A stretch of 64,000 nucleotides of DNA, taken from Hydractinia symbiolongicarpus (Eukaryota > Cnidaria > Hydrozoa > Anthoathecata > Hydractiniidae). A program made the translations under genes and the position numbers. Each line of letters opens with the position of its first letter. Within the stretch, counting starts at the first letter, position 1. This document shows positions 36,880 through 50,950 of the stretch, piece after piece. Location of the stretch: positions 32,279,501 through 32,343,500 of the forward strand of contig NC_079881.1 of assembly GCF_029227915.1 (NCBI RefSeq), in the 5' to 3' direction. A model generated the notes under the pieces. That model made no database searches. It saw only the letters and a list, made by a program, of their open reading frames with translations, and was not told where the DNA came from.

Positions 36880-39800
36880 CGTTGACAAGGTAACATTTAT
36901 AAAGATCTGGATTATTTGTTTGTAGTAATACGACCAAATAAATAGTTATACAATGGGTTACGGTTCCCATGTCAGTCAATGTCTGGTTGAATAGCACGAA
37001 ATAAATGAATGTAACATTATGCCGTCGATACATTGATGATATGTTACGAGGAATCGAAAGAAATTTGGTTGAACAACACTGGTTATAAGATAAATTAAAG
37101 AAGTTATATAAGACTACTGTTATGAACCTCTGAACAGCGGAAAGCTATCAGACTAATTTAAAAGACCTCTTACGAAAACGAAAGTTTTATGTCAAGTTAT
37201 TTCTTTAAAGAAAATGTCGCTATGGTGTTGTTTGGTTAATACATGACTGCCATACAACTTGTGCTATGCCAGCCAGACGTCATGTATTGTGGTGCGGTAG
37301 CGCTAGAGCAATCGACTGTGAGAGTTAGTATTGTTAAGATTTGATTGCGCAAGTGGCGGTGTGCATAAGTGGTGATGTGATAAAGTCATCTTATTATCGT
37401 TTGAGAACGGCGCAAAACGTTTTTTTAACATGAACAAGAGAAAAATAGCGCATGAGCAGTCGTAATCAAGACACTTTATTATTTTGCAAGGTGATATTTC
37501 AGGCCTAACATGTTTTTAGTGAGGAACGAGAAAAATTATTAAACTTGTACCCATAATGTAATTCAATTACAATTAATTTCATCCGCTACAAATGGTGTCA
37601 AAAACATAGTATATCACCTGTTTCTTTTTTAAACATAGAGCTCGGTGGGAAGAGATTTTTCTTTCCACTATGTTGCATAAGCCTAGTTAACAATTTTTAA
37701 TTTGACGCTAACACCAGTTGCAACATGCAATATAAAAGGACTAAAAATAGATTGCGGAGAAAAAAACATAAGTACTTCTGTGCAACCAATTATACGAGCG
37801 CCGATTTTTATAAATACTATTTTATTTTTATAGTTCTTAGAATACAGATAATCTACGCAGTCAAAGCAGCGAGGAAGTTTTTTAAACAACGGGTATTAAC
37901 AACATAGGAGAGAACGATTAAAATTTTCTGATATACAAGGACCGAGAAGTGAACTCCGTTTAGGTCAAGTCGTATAAATTGAGTAAACGGTTTCGGAAGT
38001 GCTGCTGTTCGTTGTGATATGAATTAATATGAATTAATTCCGCTTTAGTTGTACGTCACGGTCATATTTTTTATATGAAAACGGTTGTTGGTGTTTGATC
38101 AGTTTGTAGGACATGTTGATGGTGTGGTGTGCTGAAGTGTATTTAGTGAGTATATCGTCATACATGGTTATTTTTTACTGACAAGTAGTACTGCTTTAAT
38201 TATATAGGCGTGATTATAGTGGCGTTTTCTATTACAAAATGATACGCATATAGCTAACAGAAGCAGATTAAACTTCTTGCTGAAGTTTAGCTAATCAGCA
38301 TAGAGCTTTACACTAATCAGTTATGCTAGGTGTGAATAAGTTTGACTAAACCAGAAAGAAAAATCAAACGGACACCAATTTATTTTCGCCTATAAATTGT
38401 CACTAAGAAACTTTTTTTGCAAATATTTGTGCTCTGTGCGAAGTAGAACAGACCATTATATACTACACGATTTTAATTGATTTTAACCATGCTATCTTTT
38501 CCTATATATTCCTAGATGATAGCTTGATAGATGCGGTAGTTATTGATAAGAAATTGTATACATAAGCGCAAAACATTATTCTGTTGAGAAGCGTCGTATT
38601 AGACAAGCTTTTTATTTACCATGCCTTAAGTGGAATTACATTGAAGAAAATCTGTTTCACGCGTTAGAAATTCCTGTGCAATAGCATGAACTTATTTCGT
38701 CCACGCTTAGATTACCAATAAATACAAAGGAAAAATCGACGCTTAAAACACCTTTCCGCAATCAGTTCTTTTTCTTAGAAAAAAAATTACATTTTAACAC
38801 GTTATATTTATTGGCTTGACGTAAAATTTCTGTACTAAAATTGTTGTTTGTACGCAAGGGCGCGAAGATAGGCTGGCAATGATATAACATTGGTGGAAAT
38901 TTTACAAAACAATGCAAACCTTTGAGAAAATGACTTCTGTGCAAATAACTGAGATGTCACTTATTTATGAAGCTATGGCTTGCATAAATCACTGCCCGTA
39001 ATAGCAAATGATCAAACGGCTGGCTTAGTTGAAAATACGCTCCTGACGTCAAATATATGATGTGCAAGATATTTCAACTGATTTTGATTCTGATTGGACT
39101 TAAACATGTTCAATAAAAACAAATTACACATTGAACTTTTACTCACATTTGTTATAAGAATGGTTTCTATCAGAATATGAGAGATTTAGGCTTACAACCT
39201 TTCGAACAAAATTAATAACAAAGAATATTATTACCTTGCATAGAACAGCATATTTAAGTTATAGCAGTCTTTGTTTTATTATTATATATTATGTTTTTAT
39301 ATACATTATATAAAAACATGGAGACTAAACGAAAACACACTATTCTTATAAAAATAGCGAGTACATCCTCAAGAGAAAAGTTATATAAACTGTAAAAAGT
39401 AATTTTCTGTAGCTTTTAATTTTTTACTCGGTATAGCAAGTTATAGCAGCCTTTATTTTATTAAAACATTATATAAGAACAGGGAGGCTGAAACGAAAAC
39501 ACACTATTCTTTTAAAAACAGCACGTACATCCTAAAGAAGAATTTATATAAACTGGAGACAACCTTATATAGTTTCAGCGGGTATAAGTATAGAGTAATA
39601 GACATTGTGAGAAATCTCGATTCCAGGGCTTTTTCTCTTTTTTCTGCAGTTTAGTTACAAAAATGGGACAAAGAGACGTTATTCCACAGCAATTTGGCTA
39701 GTCCTATACTAAAGCATTATATATCTTTAGGCCATAGCCATGCTAAGAATATGTTAAGAACAATTGAGATAGTATTTTTCCAGAAAGTTAAGAACATCAA

Positions 39801-42520
39801 GGCTGAAACCACAAAACACTACTCTTATAAAATATACGGTGTATATTTTAGAGAAGAATTTCATAAACTGTAAAAGTACATTTTTCCGTTGTTACTGCTT
39901 TCAACGCTACGAAATGGTAAATGTCGTTATAATAAACCTAAATGTAAACAAAGTTAAATTAATGCTCACATATGTTACGGTATGATCGTCCCAAAAAATT
40001 ATAAAATGCTGCAATATTATCATACTCGGCACGCTGGCGCTGTTTTTTGATACATAATATCAAAATGATTGATTTTCTTTCTTATAAATTATGACAAGCT
40101 GTCCTTTTAATATTTTGAATTGAAGTATTGTGGTAGATATGCAACATACGGCAATGATTTAGGCATGGCAAAGTAAGTATTTAGATTTGGCTTTTAAATT
40201 ACAAGTTGTTAAACACATTTGATTTTGTTGGACATGTTAATTAACCTTTAGATCGATGTGTGATATTTGCTTAATATAACACGGCCTAATGAAATATTCT
40301 CAAATGAAATCTAGATGCAGCTTCAAAACTATTTAAGAAACCACTTAGGACCATCACTAGCACCAGTAGTAGGCGCACATTACATACACGGTTTTTCTGT
40401 CATGGTAATATTTAGATTGAAACGGCTGAATTTCTTCTGTTAATTTTTACTATGTACAGTTAGTGGCGTGGTAGCAATGTGGGGAACGGTACATGCTTGT
40501 GTGTAATGGTGTGTAATTTTTGTGCTAAATCAGTTGTTTGTGCGCCAGATTTGTACGCACATAAAAAATTGAAGTTTAAATTTCAGTATGCAAAAGCATA
40601 CAGATCTTGAAGAAAATTTCTTTTTTCTGGAAAGAACTGAGATGATGGTTAGGACGGTATAACTGATCTTGATACTCATCGAACTAAAACATGTTATAAA
40701 TTAAGTAGCTACACATTTTTGAAACTTTGCACAAATTTGTTATAAGAACATTTTTTATCAGAATATCAGATATTTCGGGTTAAAATTTTAAGAACAAAAT
40801 TGATAACAAAAAATATTATCACCTTGCATAGAATTTGATCTTGCCATTGTGACAGAGAAGCGCAGTATCTGTTAAATCTAAATTGATTCGTTTTCTTTAA
40901 AAATTGTAACGACTGTGCAAAATTGTTTGCATGTTGAAATGTTCACACACTAAATAGAGAAAATAAATTAAATTAAATAAAAATACAACGATTAATAGGA
41001 AAATTTTTTTTCTCTAACACATTTAGTCGAAACTCCAATACCTACGTTTGATTTATTTAAACTTGAAATCAAATTTTCAGGTAGCCTGGCGCAGTTGGTA
41101 CAGGTGCCTTGTTATAGAAGTTTCATGCAAAATATAATATTCATCTTCTTCACCTTGATTGAGGTTTAAGTTCGTGAGAGGCTCTAAATTTTTCTGCAGT
41201 TTCCGTATAGGACGATATTAACTCAGACGTGTAATGTTGAGCCCATTGATGAAATTACACAGATGCTGTCAAGTTTTTTTTTCACTTTTACACATTAGAG
41301 TTACTGTCAAATACAATTATTTCGTTCATAAATCAAAATCTAAAAGAAGTAATAATCCTTATTGCAAATATCCATCTATTTTAACAGTGAAAATTAGCTT
41401 ATCCAAAGAGTTGTTGAGAATGTGTTTATTAACATCATAAAATCTAATTTTAAATTTAATCACAAGCTAAAAGTAAGTAATGATTTGCACACTATTTTCA
41501 AAAACAATATGAAACTATCCGTATTAAATGTAAAGTCATCCCTTGTTGAAACACTTGTTTTCATTTCTAGAGAAATGCATTGAAGATTTGATCTTTACAT
41601 GCAATATCAAATGAAATACATAAACTGGAACTGGAAGACTGATGACTGAAAAAGTCAAGTCAAAACCTTCTTATTTTGGACGGTTCAAAAGGATTCAAAT
41701 TGATTAAAATACATTATTAGTCCGCGGTATTTATTAATTCTTTTCGTACGTTCTGAATTACGGTCAAGATACAAAAAAGAATATAAAAAACTTTCTTTTA
41801 GTTACAGGTTATAAACATTTAGGACAAAAATGCAATGTGGAAGAAACAAAAAAGCAAAATAGTTTTCAATTCTCCTAAACATTAGGAACGCGCACTTAAG
41901 ATATACCTCAGGGTCTTTTTCGAATAATCTAAGGCAAAAATATTTTTTGGCTTTTCATGTAAGCTCATCAAGCGATGACTAAGCTGCCAACACCAAACAA
42001 TTTAATGGCTGATTTTACTTAAAACGTTTATCAATATTTTAATTATAACGGAAAGTAGATTAATGTATTATGTAAACATGTACCTGTCAAAACTCATGGC
42101 AGCTTTCCATTTTCATGCGAGCAAAGATACCATACATCGTGTCTGTGTCAACACTACAACCACCGCTACCAAGAATAACGATAGAAAAAAGTTGATGACA
42201 TCACTTGTTACTGTTTCATTTAGTCATGACCGGATAGCGCGCCAATACGTCATTACAATATAATTATGCAATGCCTTGCCAGGATTGTTTTGAATTTAAA
42301 ATATTATGAACTAGTTACGCATTTTTATTAAGTAATATGTTTCTCAGATTGTGCAATTACATTCGCATATTTGTTTCACTTCAGCTTATATTAACTGTAA
42401 ACTCGATTTGAAGTTATAACTCGAGTTATAACTTCAACAAATGTGCTCCATTACAGCACCTTACTTCTTCACAGTCTCCATGACATCTTTGTGTTGCGCT
42501 TGATTACTTGGTGATGAACT
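36880..42520. repeat. Duplicated unit U3
   Basis: Close match of U4 (55,510-61,720), more distant match of U1 and U2. Relative to U1 and U2 it lacks the segment with the tRNA-like block (the joint is near 39,250: cagcatatttaagttatagc). It ends near 42,520 after cagtctccatgacatc. It carries the tail exon at 41,077-41,214. Confidence 0.78.
41077..41214 (-). CDS. Receptor-tail-like terminal exon, copy C
   Basis: Minus strand: RPIRKLQKNLEPLTNL, GEEDEYYILHETSITRHLY, QLRQAT and TGA. Identical in protein to copy A apart from its intact stop; nucleotide differences include synonymous GAA/GAG and CGA/CGG. The same-strand signal-peptide exon at 51,254 and FN3-like exon at 48,355 lie upstream in the right order for a single gene of about 10 kb, with Helitron copy 3 between them. 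That linkage is inference; transcripts would be needed. The preceding codon is TAA, as in copies A and D. Confidence 0.5.
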   Translation of the reverse strand, partial: RPIRKLQKNLEPLTNLNLNQGEEDEYYILHETSITRHLYQLRQAT

Positions 42521-43374
42521 AATTTTACAATTATCATGTATAGAAAGGAATTCGTTGTCAGTCCTTGATTAAAACAAACGTTGATCGTATTCATGGACAA
42601 AAATTAAAAAGACACATAATTCAAAAAATTAAAATATGGAAAAAATAAGAAGAGTTCCAAAAACATAGCACAAAAAAATAAAATGTAACAAAAAAAACAT
42701 AAAATGCTGACAGGAAAATAGTAAGAAGGTAAAAAAAAATTATTTTTTTTAAGTAAAGTTTTTTTTATCAGGCACACAACAGTAGTAGCATTGATAATAT
42801 TGTCGAATTTTTGTTTGTTCTAAAGGCTATAAGATAAAAATTCTTTTAATATTTTCAAATATGTCAGTGATGCAGTTTCATGATCACCAAAACACTACAT
42901 AGATAATGCTATCGAAAAACAAATGTTATCGACAAAACAAAAATAAAACAATTTCGATTGTGCTAAATTCCGGTTTAATTTTGCTTTGCTGCATAGTTAT
43001 GATATTATGTTATTATGCTTATTATTATATTTATTAGACACCGGAATGTTAAATTGACCACTTGTTGAAGGAACTACTCAAATCTCTAAAATACTTACTT
43101 ACAATTGGAAAATACTATAACTTTCGTTAGAATTATCCTTTAGTTAATTTTTACCTTGATCAGATATTAAAACTTCTCGCTTAGAATTAGTTGATTAATA
43201 CATAATTTGGAAAGTTCTGGGTGTTACAGTAAGGCTTTAGTACTATACGGCTCTTGCAATCAAAAACCCGCACTGTGGCAACGTTTTGGTCGTTATTGTG
43301 GTATATAAATCATCAACTTACGTTGGTTATTAGAAATTGAACAAATTGAACTAGCCCTAGTAAAATCATTATTA
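42521..43374. other. Single-copy AT-rich stretch, no gene recognised
   Basis: Lies between U3 and Helitron copy 3 and is absent from the second large duplication. No exon, repeat or RNA gene is recognisable. Confidence 0.4.
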
Positions 43375-46028
43375 CTAGCTGTTTCCCGTGGAAGAATCCA
43401 CTGTATTCCATTTAATTTATGTAGCAGATATATGTCCATCAAAAAACAAACAATACAGCAGTGCACATCTTACATCTGCATTATTATATAAATGACCAAA
43501 AAAATTAAAGGTTTTCAACAACTGCAGTATTTATGTGACATTTAAAATCTAAATCTACTAAAATTACTTGCTCTGACCATCTGACAAATGCGAAAATTAT
43601 TCGGAAAGAAGTTTCCAAAAGCATTTCAACATACATCTCACCCATAAAATTTAAATCACTTAAAACGCCACATATATACAAAAAAGCTGATCAATGTCAA
43701 ACACAAATCTCTCATTGTATATGTTAAAATCAGTTAGTTTATTGCAAACCCTGCCAAAGGTTGACACACAATGTGAAAAATAAACAATAAATTGTGCCTC
43801 TGACAGAATTTTTTATCTAAGGTGTAAAAAAAGGGATTTGCAAGGACAAATTATAATGCAATAAAACATTATTTGATATATTGCATACAGTCCCTCCTCA
43901 CCAAACTTTAGACAAAATGCCAACAAAATAACGGTGTTTAAACCTAAAATTAATAAAGTCCTTTTAGCAATTTGCATGCTGTTTTACCATCAATAAAGTA
44001 AACAAAATTTCAAATCTCACATAGTATTCTGTCACAAATTTTCATAAAATATATATATAAGTCATAATGAGTCAAACAACAGCAATCAATCTGTATATAA
44101 GTTCATTTTATGTCAATTTTTGCACCAATTTTGCAACACAAAATACAAATTCTAAATAATACTAAAATCTCTTATTTTGGTCCTTCGCATACCGACGGTC
44201 TCCCACAAAAGTTTAATCAAAATGTAAAAAATGAGAGGTAACGACAAAATCAAAGTTTGCAAAATTTCACTATTTCAGTACATATATCTACTGCATATGC
44301 CCTCTAAAACAATATTTTAATCCAAAATGCCAAAGAAAAACAGTTTGCAACAAAAATCAGTTATTTCGATAATATTGCATACACTCTTTCTTCACAAAAG
44401 CTTCACAAACTGTAAAAAAAAGAATGGTTGTAGGGAGTGCTTCTGATTCAACAAAAAAAGTTTTTTTGACACATTGCATCTAGCCCTTACCCATTAAATC
44501 TTACACAAAATTTCCAAAACTATATATATACGATTTAGAACACATCAAATTTAAATCGAGAAGGATCAGTCATTTCGATATATTGCACGGAGTCCTCCCC
44601 AGTAAGAATTTATACGAAATATAGAAAAACAAAGCTTGCAAGGTGTAAAATTGAATTCTTCTTCTGTGTATATATATATGGTCCTTCCTCGCAAAATTAA
44701 CATAAAATGTCACAAAGGTTCAGATATAACATCTAACACAACAAAAATCAGTTCTATCAGTATATGTCATGCCATTGTCTTCAACCAAATGTTCCCCTTA
44801 AAGTTTCACAGACACAGCCTGTAAATTAAAAACAACTAAGATCAGGTATTTTGGTCTATTTCATACCATTCTGTTCCAAATAACTTATAAAATGTAAAAA
44901 TTGAGTGGTAAAACAGAAATTTGCAAAATTCTATTTTTTTATATGCATGTATATTATATGCCTTCTACAACAATAAGTTAATTCAAAATGTCAAAAAGAA
45001 GAAAAAAATAGCTTACAAAGAGTATAAAATTGAAATCAACAAAGTAGCTCTTTTGGTGTATTAAATATAAGCCATACGCACAAAAGTTTACACTAAATGT
45101 AAGAAAATGGTTGTGTTTAGTAATTCTAAATTAAGAAAAGTCAGTTCTTTTAGCATGCTGATTAAGGGGTTTGCCCACAAATTCTTACATGAAAATGTCA
45201 AAACCACAATTTGAAAGAAATTAAATTTACATTTTAAAAATAAGTAATTTCTGAACTTTATTTTCAGAATATTTGGAGGAAAAGAACTTCGCAAACCAAA
45301 AAAAACCAGGAAAATGTTTAAAATCTTCAGGGTTAATAACGTTTGATGGGTTTTGTGGGAATATATATACTGGGAATCTTTAGTTTAAAGCTAGCATTAG
45401 CTAGCTACAGCAGCTAATAGCTAGTCACTTAAATATAAACTGGAGACTTAGCTAGGTATAAAGAACATGGCTACATATATATATATTCCTAGCTAGCTAG
45501 CTAGTTGTTGGTGGTGGTTGGCTTTTATGATGCTAGCTATAAAACATGTCTGGCAACAATAATATAATCAAAACTGAAAATAAAACATGAAAAAACCTTA
45601 CAGAACCTTGCTATGATTAGTTTATAAAACCATGCTCTTCTTCAAATGTTTTTTTAAAGATTTATTTTGAATGAAAGAGTAGAGAATACTCAAAAAGAAC
45701 AGCCATCTTTTTCGTAAACACAATTTCCGTTTTATGCTAGGAACTTCATTTAACAGTCCGTATGCTTTGTGAATATCTAATACCGTTTCATATGTAGCGA
45801 TACCTATATATATATGCTAACATAGAGTTTTTTGGCATAAGGGTATATATATTTATATCGTTATTAGCAGCGGGTTATATATTTACACCTTATGTGCGAT
45901 TTCTATGAAGTACATCCCTAATCTTTTTAGTTAAATTTTAGCGTACAGCCACGTCATAAGAAAGTAACCCGTGATTTCCGTGTCGTGGACTCACAGTTTT
46001 AGTCACGCAAGGGAATTAATATATAAGA
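43375..46028 (-). mobile_element. Helitron copy 3, complete, non-autonomous
   Basis: The 3' end lies on the left: CTAG at 43375 with the hairpin (plus-strand GTGGAAGAATCCAC). The 5' end TCTTATATATTAATTCCCTT lies on the right, ending at 46028. Flanks on the plus strand are A at 43374 and T at 46029, as expected for insertion between A and T. Interior as in copies 1 and 2, with a few small indels such as an extra ATAT. 2654 bp, no coding capacity. Close similarity of the three copies points to recent activity. Confidence 0.88.
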
Positions 46029-46094
46029 TTAATAAAATTACGGAAATATGGGAATGTCTTTCAAAAAATAAATATTATTGAACGTGCATACGCC

Positions 46095-48513
46095 ATGCGG
46101 TAGTTATTTCTTAACTATAGATATACTTCACGAATTAGTGTGGATGAAACTGCCACACTAAATAATTTAATAGCACCACTATTAAAATGTGTACAATTAG
46201 TTAGCTAAAGCATTTAATCAATCAACTTCACCTACCGGTCTACAGTAGGTGCAGAAATACTAAACATCCACGAAATGAAAGACACCACCCCGTCAATGGA
46301 AACTAACAATGCGTTGTAGTAGGTACTTAATAATTTAGTTCCTCTCCTTAGCACTATTGGCTAGCCAACAAAAAAGACCTGACAAAACAGGTGTATCCTT
46401 TTATAGATTGAATGTGGTGTAAAAATATACTTTTACAATTATTATCACCACCAGCAACTTAATTTCTTGAATATTCGTCTCCATGATATTGTAGTTGCTT
46501 GTAATTTCTTATATTACCAACAAAAACTTAAGTTAGTGAAATTTTCTAAAGTTCTGCAGGTATGAATGCAATCTCTGAATTGAAAGGACATCAGTATGAC
46601 GGAGTCGCAATGTATCAATATTGGATTGGATGGATCCATCCAATAAAATGTTCGTAGGCACATACCTTTATCACGCGACAATCTAGTATAATCACGCAGC
46701 AGCAATAACCATGAGCAGCGATACAACAGCATCTCAATGAAATTAAACTCCACTTTTTACACTAGAGATAATTTATAATTAAGTTAAGTTAATGTGTATA
46801 TTTTATGGTTAGATTATGAAAAAACATTTTTCAATTGGACGTAGTGTCCCTGATTTATAAACGATAACTTAGACCATTTAATATTTTTTAATACTAGTCG
46901 ATAAGGCCACTGGAGAAATCCACTTAGTCAGAAGGTCAATGGAAAACAGGTTGTTTTAGATGTTTTGATGACGACAGCAATCCAGCCACAAAAAAAAATT
47001 AGAACCTTCTTTCCACGTTGCTTCTATTGTATAGAGCTTAAAACGCTGGTTAAGAAAATGTATATGATCATGTACTTTTGATGAACGGTTAATAAGATAA
47101 AAGGCTTGGAAAATTGTGCTGACGTCAACGAAGTCCCTAATAAAAGTACTAAAAATATTTTTTAGGAAATTTGTATACCTGTTGCTTTCATCGTATAGGT
47201 CTTATGATCAAGGAAATATATATGATCATGTGGTTTTAATAAGCAATTAATGAGATATAAAGGTTTAAAATGTTTCCTGACGGCAGCAATGGACTGTCAA
47301 AACCCCAAAAAAATTTTTTAGAAATTTGTATACCTGTTGCCTTCATCGTATAGATCTTGAGACAATGATGAAGGAAATATATAGGATCATGTACTATTGA
47401 GAAACGGTTGCAGAGATATTGGGGTTTGAAGAGTTTTTGATGACGTCATCAACCCGTCGATCCCGAAACAGATTTTGGGACCCAGATTTGGAAAACTTAC
47501 CTAAATTGGTCCCAGGTGGTCCCTAGTTACCCACGCGGTGAAAAATTATTGACGTCAGCACTTCGTTTCCAAGTTATGGCCTCAAAGTTTTAAGTGCACT
47601 GTAATGGCTTCACTTATGTTAATATACTTTCCTTTGACGTTAATATTGTTTACCGTTAAAGTTTGATAAATTACAGAACCGTTTTATGTATGTATATGTA
47701 TTTTATATTTTATCCACTTTGCAAAAGTCACAGACAGAAGCTCCGTATTATTATATAGATTTAGGGTGTTTTTAATGAAATAAATTATTTTTGTAATTTT
47801 GCATGACAATAACGAGTTAACACAGTAGAAGGTGTCAGAAATAAAAGAAAATCTGTCGTTACCATCACTTTCATCGCCAAACTGGATGAGTTCCATGAGA
47901 CATTCTTATTTTATAACTACCTGATTTTCCAGCAATGCTAAATAACCTTTATTATGAATCACCCCCACCCCCCAGCAAGAATAGTGGTAATTCCAAACGT
48001 CAAATACTTAGCAGCACCACAATCAACTAAATTTACTTATTATTTGCAGTGCTGGCTTTAAGTGAAAATGAACGAATAACTGGTGCACAATCAGTACTGA
48101 TACATTAAAAACAATTAAGTTAAACCTTTCATTCTGGCGGGTACACATTTCAATTTCTCAAGAATTAGGTTGAATTTTATTTTTATCGTAGGTTTCATAT
48201 GATGGAATACATTTCTGGCACAAACAACTCAATAAACCGATACTTACTGCTAACACCTATGATCTTCGTATGTTTTGGCAAAAAATATTTTATGTTGGTT
48301 TCATGCATTGTTTTCAACAATTTCTAAAATAATACCATTTGATCAGCCAGTTACCTGAATAGAATTATTCAGTCGACCAAAGTAATCGCGAGAAAGGGGA
48401 ATGTACTCTTGAATGTGTCCATCACTACTGCCACCAGCAACATTAAATCGAATTAGACAACTCTTCATGCGATTTCTTGTTTGGATTACGTAGCTGACGC
48501 TTGTATAATTCAG
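46095..48513. repeat. Segment W, copy 1
   Basis: From gcggtagttatttcttaac onward this matches 61,790-64,000, the part of the large duplication downstream of unit U. It includes a transposon-like region with tandem units (46,975-47,480) and, at its right end, the FN3-like exon. The ORF 46514-46753 (minus) has a stop in the second copy and is not supported. Confidence 0.75.
46975..47480. repeat. Tandem repeat of about 180-200 bp in segment W, three units
   Basis: Units share TTGTATACCTGTTGC, ttcatcgtatagatctt, atgatcatgtac, aacggtt-a-agata and a TGACGTCA-like word. Three units here; two in the paralogue at 62,640-62,960, so one unit was gained or lost after duplication. Confidence 0.75.
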
Positions 48514-48612
48514 CTTCCAAAAAGGTTAAAATGATTCTTTTAAACTCGCTGATACTGTAAATTCTGTGTAAGCACTTGACAGAACGAGCTCACTAACATT
48601 AGATGTCACTCC
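48355..48612 (-). pseudogene. FN3-like extracellular exon, copy 1
   Basis: The minus-strand frame runs NGVTSNVSELVLSSAYTEFT, VSASLKESF, then TAA (48526-48528), then PFWKLNYTSVSYVIQTRNRM, KSCLIRFNVAGGSSDGHIQE, YIPLSRDYFGRLNNSIQ and a GTAACT donor at 48,354. SELVLSSAYTEFTVSA fits the E-F strand pattern of a fibronectin type III domain. The in-frame TAA may be a real break, or an acceptor (GGAAG before CTGAAT) may start the exon after it. Copy 2 at 63,849-64,000 keeps the same frame with an in-frame 6-bp loss and clustered replacement changes. That favours real coding ancestry. Confidence 0.45.
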
Positions 48613-48639
48613 GTTTCATCTCAAGCAATTTGACACAAG

Positions 48640-50040
48640 CTATAATTCTAACATCCATGTGACACGGTTTTTTCGTAATTACCCAACGACGTCTTTATAC
48701 CGTTTGTTTGAGGTCTTCCATAGCAGCCAAAAAATTGAATTGTTATAAAGAATGTGTTTAGAAGCCATTATAACAACATATAATTTTGTCATCTTTAACT
48801 TCTACATGGCAACTTTTGCCTAAAAAAATTCACACATTTTCTTAGCAATATGTGGTAATATAATACCATTGTTTGTTTAAGGCAAGAAAATTGAAAACAA
48901 AAATGCGTTACAAGTAAGCTAGATAACATGGCAATTACATACGTTTTTGGTAAGACTTCTTTCTTTAGATGAAAATTATGAATTTAATCATCTTCGAATA
49001 AACTTTTTTCTAAAAAATAACAAAACAACTGAAAAATATCTTTGACTCCAACTTAAATTTACATCATTTTATTTGATGTGGTGTGCAAATTTTGAGAGTT
49101 TCATTGATACTAATGTCGTAGTTTAAAATATTTTCGAAATCAAACTATCTATGTCATTTCCTTAGCAACCGATGACAACTGGGATTCTTAAATACGAATT
49201 GTTTTTTGGTATTTAAACCATTTAAACGCGAGAGTATTTTAAGGGTTAAGAAATTAAAAGTAAACAATTGATATTCTAAGATTCGGCTTTTAACAACTTA
49301 CATGATGTATGATCCAGATCACACGCATTTGTTAAACAGGACGTCAAATTTAAAAACGACAAAATCTTCTTTGTGCTTATCCCGTTTTAATGATTATATG
49401 CTTGTGCAGGAATAAGTCACAAAAAAAGCGCTGATGATAGTTCTGAAACTTGGTAACTTTTTCTAAGTTTTATTTATTCATCGTGAAAAAAATATTTGGT
49501 TGGAGAAACTGAACTTTCCTGTTTCTTAGAATTATTTTTTCGGCAGGTCAACTTAAAACATTTTTTGCGCTGTTTTGATGTTAAAATAATTTCTTATATA
49601 TGCTAATGAATGGTTCAGTCTTCAAGGATACATACCACAATCCCCTACCCACCCTCTCCCCCCCTTTCCCAGGGTTACAATGGGCAAAAAACTCTGGTAT
49701 AATAGGGTTGAAAGGCTTAGAATTATTATATTACTGATGCATTGGTTTTTTGGAGAAATCTAACGTTTTTATGTTTTACTAAACTTTTGAAACGATTGTA
49801 ATATGTTCTGATGAAAATGCGAGCTAAAGATGTTGAAATTTTTTTGACAAAGCATAGGGAGAAAATATATCATAGGGATCATCTTCAAAATAAGAAAGAA
49901 AGTTCTAAGTGAGTTGATACTTTTAATCATGCTACACATACGCGACACGCATTTAAGTGAAACTTACTGTTATAATGTTTAGTCTGACTAAGTCGTCTTA
50001 CGGATTACTGTGAAGCGAATAACTTAATCCATAAATTTCG
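48640..50040. other. Stretch with no recognised gene
   Basis: AT-rich, with a short C/T-rich patch near 49,640-49,670. If the signal-peptide exon at 51,254 and the FN3-like exon at 48,355 belong to one gene, this is intron. Confidence 0.35.
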
Positions 50041-50048
50041 TTCAAATC

Positions 50049-50339
50049 ATGTTTACCATGCCAATCCCATTTTGTTACTCACATTCGATCTGTATACGTG
50101 TTTTCGTATTAGAATCGTTACACGAGCATGCAAAATCAAATTCCGCATTACTTACAAACCAACGTTCACTCAGAATTTATTCCAAAACATTCGTGATGCA
50201 GTTTTGTTTGACATTACGGCAAGCGTATTTTTGCACAGCACGAGCAGCATTAAATACCAGCCAACGTTCACTTACAATCGCATTGTTCAATCTCAAGACG
50301 TGGACGTTTTATCGTGTGATCACCGATAATCAACAATAG
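50049..50339 (+). CDS. Coding-like block of unknown frame
   Basis: A patch richer in GC with two long overlapping plus-strand frames. One reads KIKFRITYKPTFTQNLFQNI, then VLFDITASVFLHSTSSIKYQ and PTFTYNRI; the other reads LLTNQRSLRIYSK. The first contains two related segments (YKPTFTQN and YQPTFTYN), reflecting a DNA repeat of CCAACGTTCACT. The minus strand is also partly open. It occurs once in the window. I cannot choose a frame or assign a family. Confidence 0.25.
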   Translation: MFTMPIPFCYSHSICIRVFVLESLHEHAKSNSALLTNQRSLRIYSKTFVMQFCLTLRQAYFCTARAALNTSQRSLTIALFNLKTWTFYRVITDNQQ

Positions 50340-50950
50340 CTTTCTCATGTCACGTGCAAATGTATTATAAAAATGTCATATATCAAGGTCAGATAAACAG
50401 ACCATTACCTTACACACCTTTCGGGAATAAAATAACTAAAAATAATTGTCAAAACACTAAGTTCATAATATTCATAAAATGGGAAGTGAGTCTTGAAACT
50501 TGAAATACAAAACACACGTGTATACGTAATAACATGTAAACATATAAAAATGTCGGTCAAATAACCCGTCAAAAAATATATATATATATATATCAATTTC
50601 AAAAAATAAAGAAATTGGAAAATATAACATGAAGATAAAAGTACTATGATTGTAAAAATTTTCACATAAAGTCTAAAATATACAAAAACGAGTCAATTAA
50701 AAATACATAAAATTAAAAAAAAGTAGTTATAGCTATGCGTCCGATATCACAGTTCCAAAAATATTAGAAAAAGATAACATAATTACATAAGGTGCTTAAT
50801 CATGAAAAGATACAGAAGAAAATACAGAAAATACAGAAGAAAAGAGAAAGGAAAGAAACAAATATATGAATACTGTTTCTAAGAAAGAACATTTGGTTAT
50901 ATAAAAAGCATTTTAATATCGCAATTGCTGAATGTATGGCCACTCTATAC

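Larger units (their letters stand above)
32700..48513. repeat. Large duplication, copy 1 (paired with 51,262 to window end)
   Basis: Sequence from 32,700 (ttcaatttattgcaacagtg) runs parallel to 51,262 onward at high similarity through the TM gene, minisatellites and unit U3, and again from about 46,095 to 48,513 (matching 61,790-64,000). The period is about 18.5 kb. The stretch from about 42,200 to 46,094, including Helitron copy 3, has no counterpart in copy 2. Confidence 0.8.

Noticed and set aside
46514-46753. 79-codon Cys-containing minus ORF
   Set aside because: The paralogue at 62,230-62,410 has a stop and indels in that frame, and other frames are equally open.
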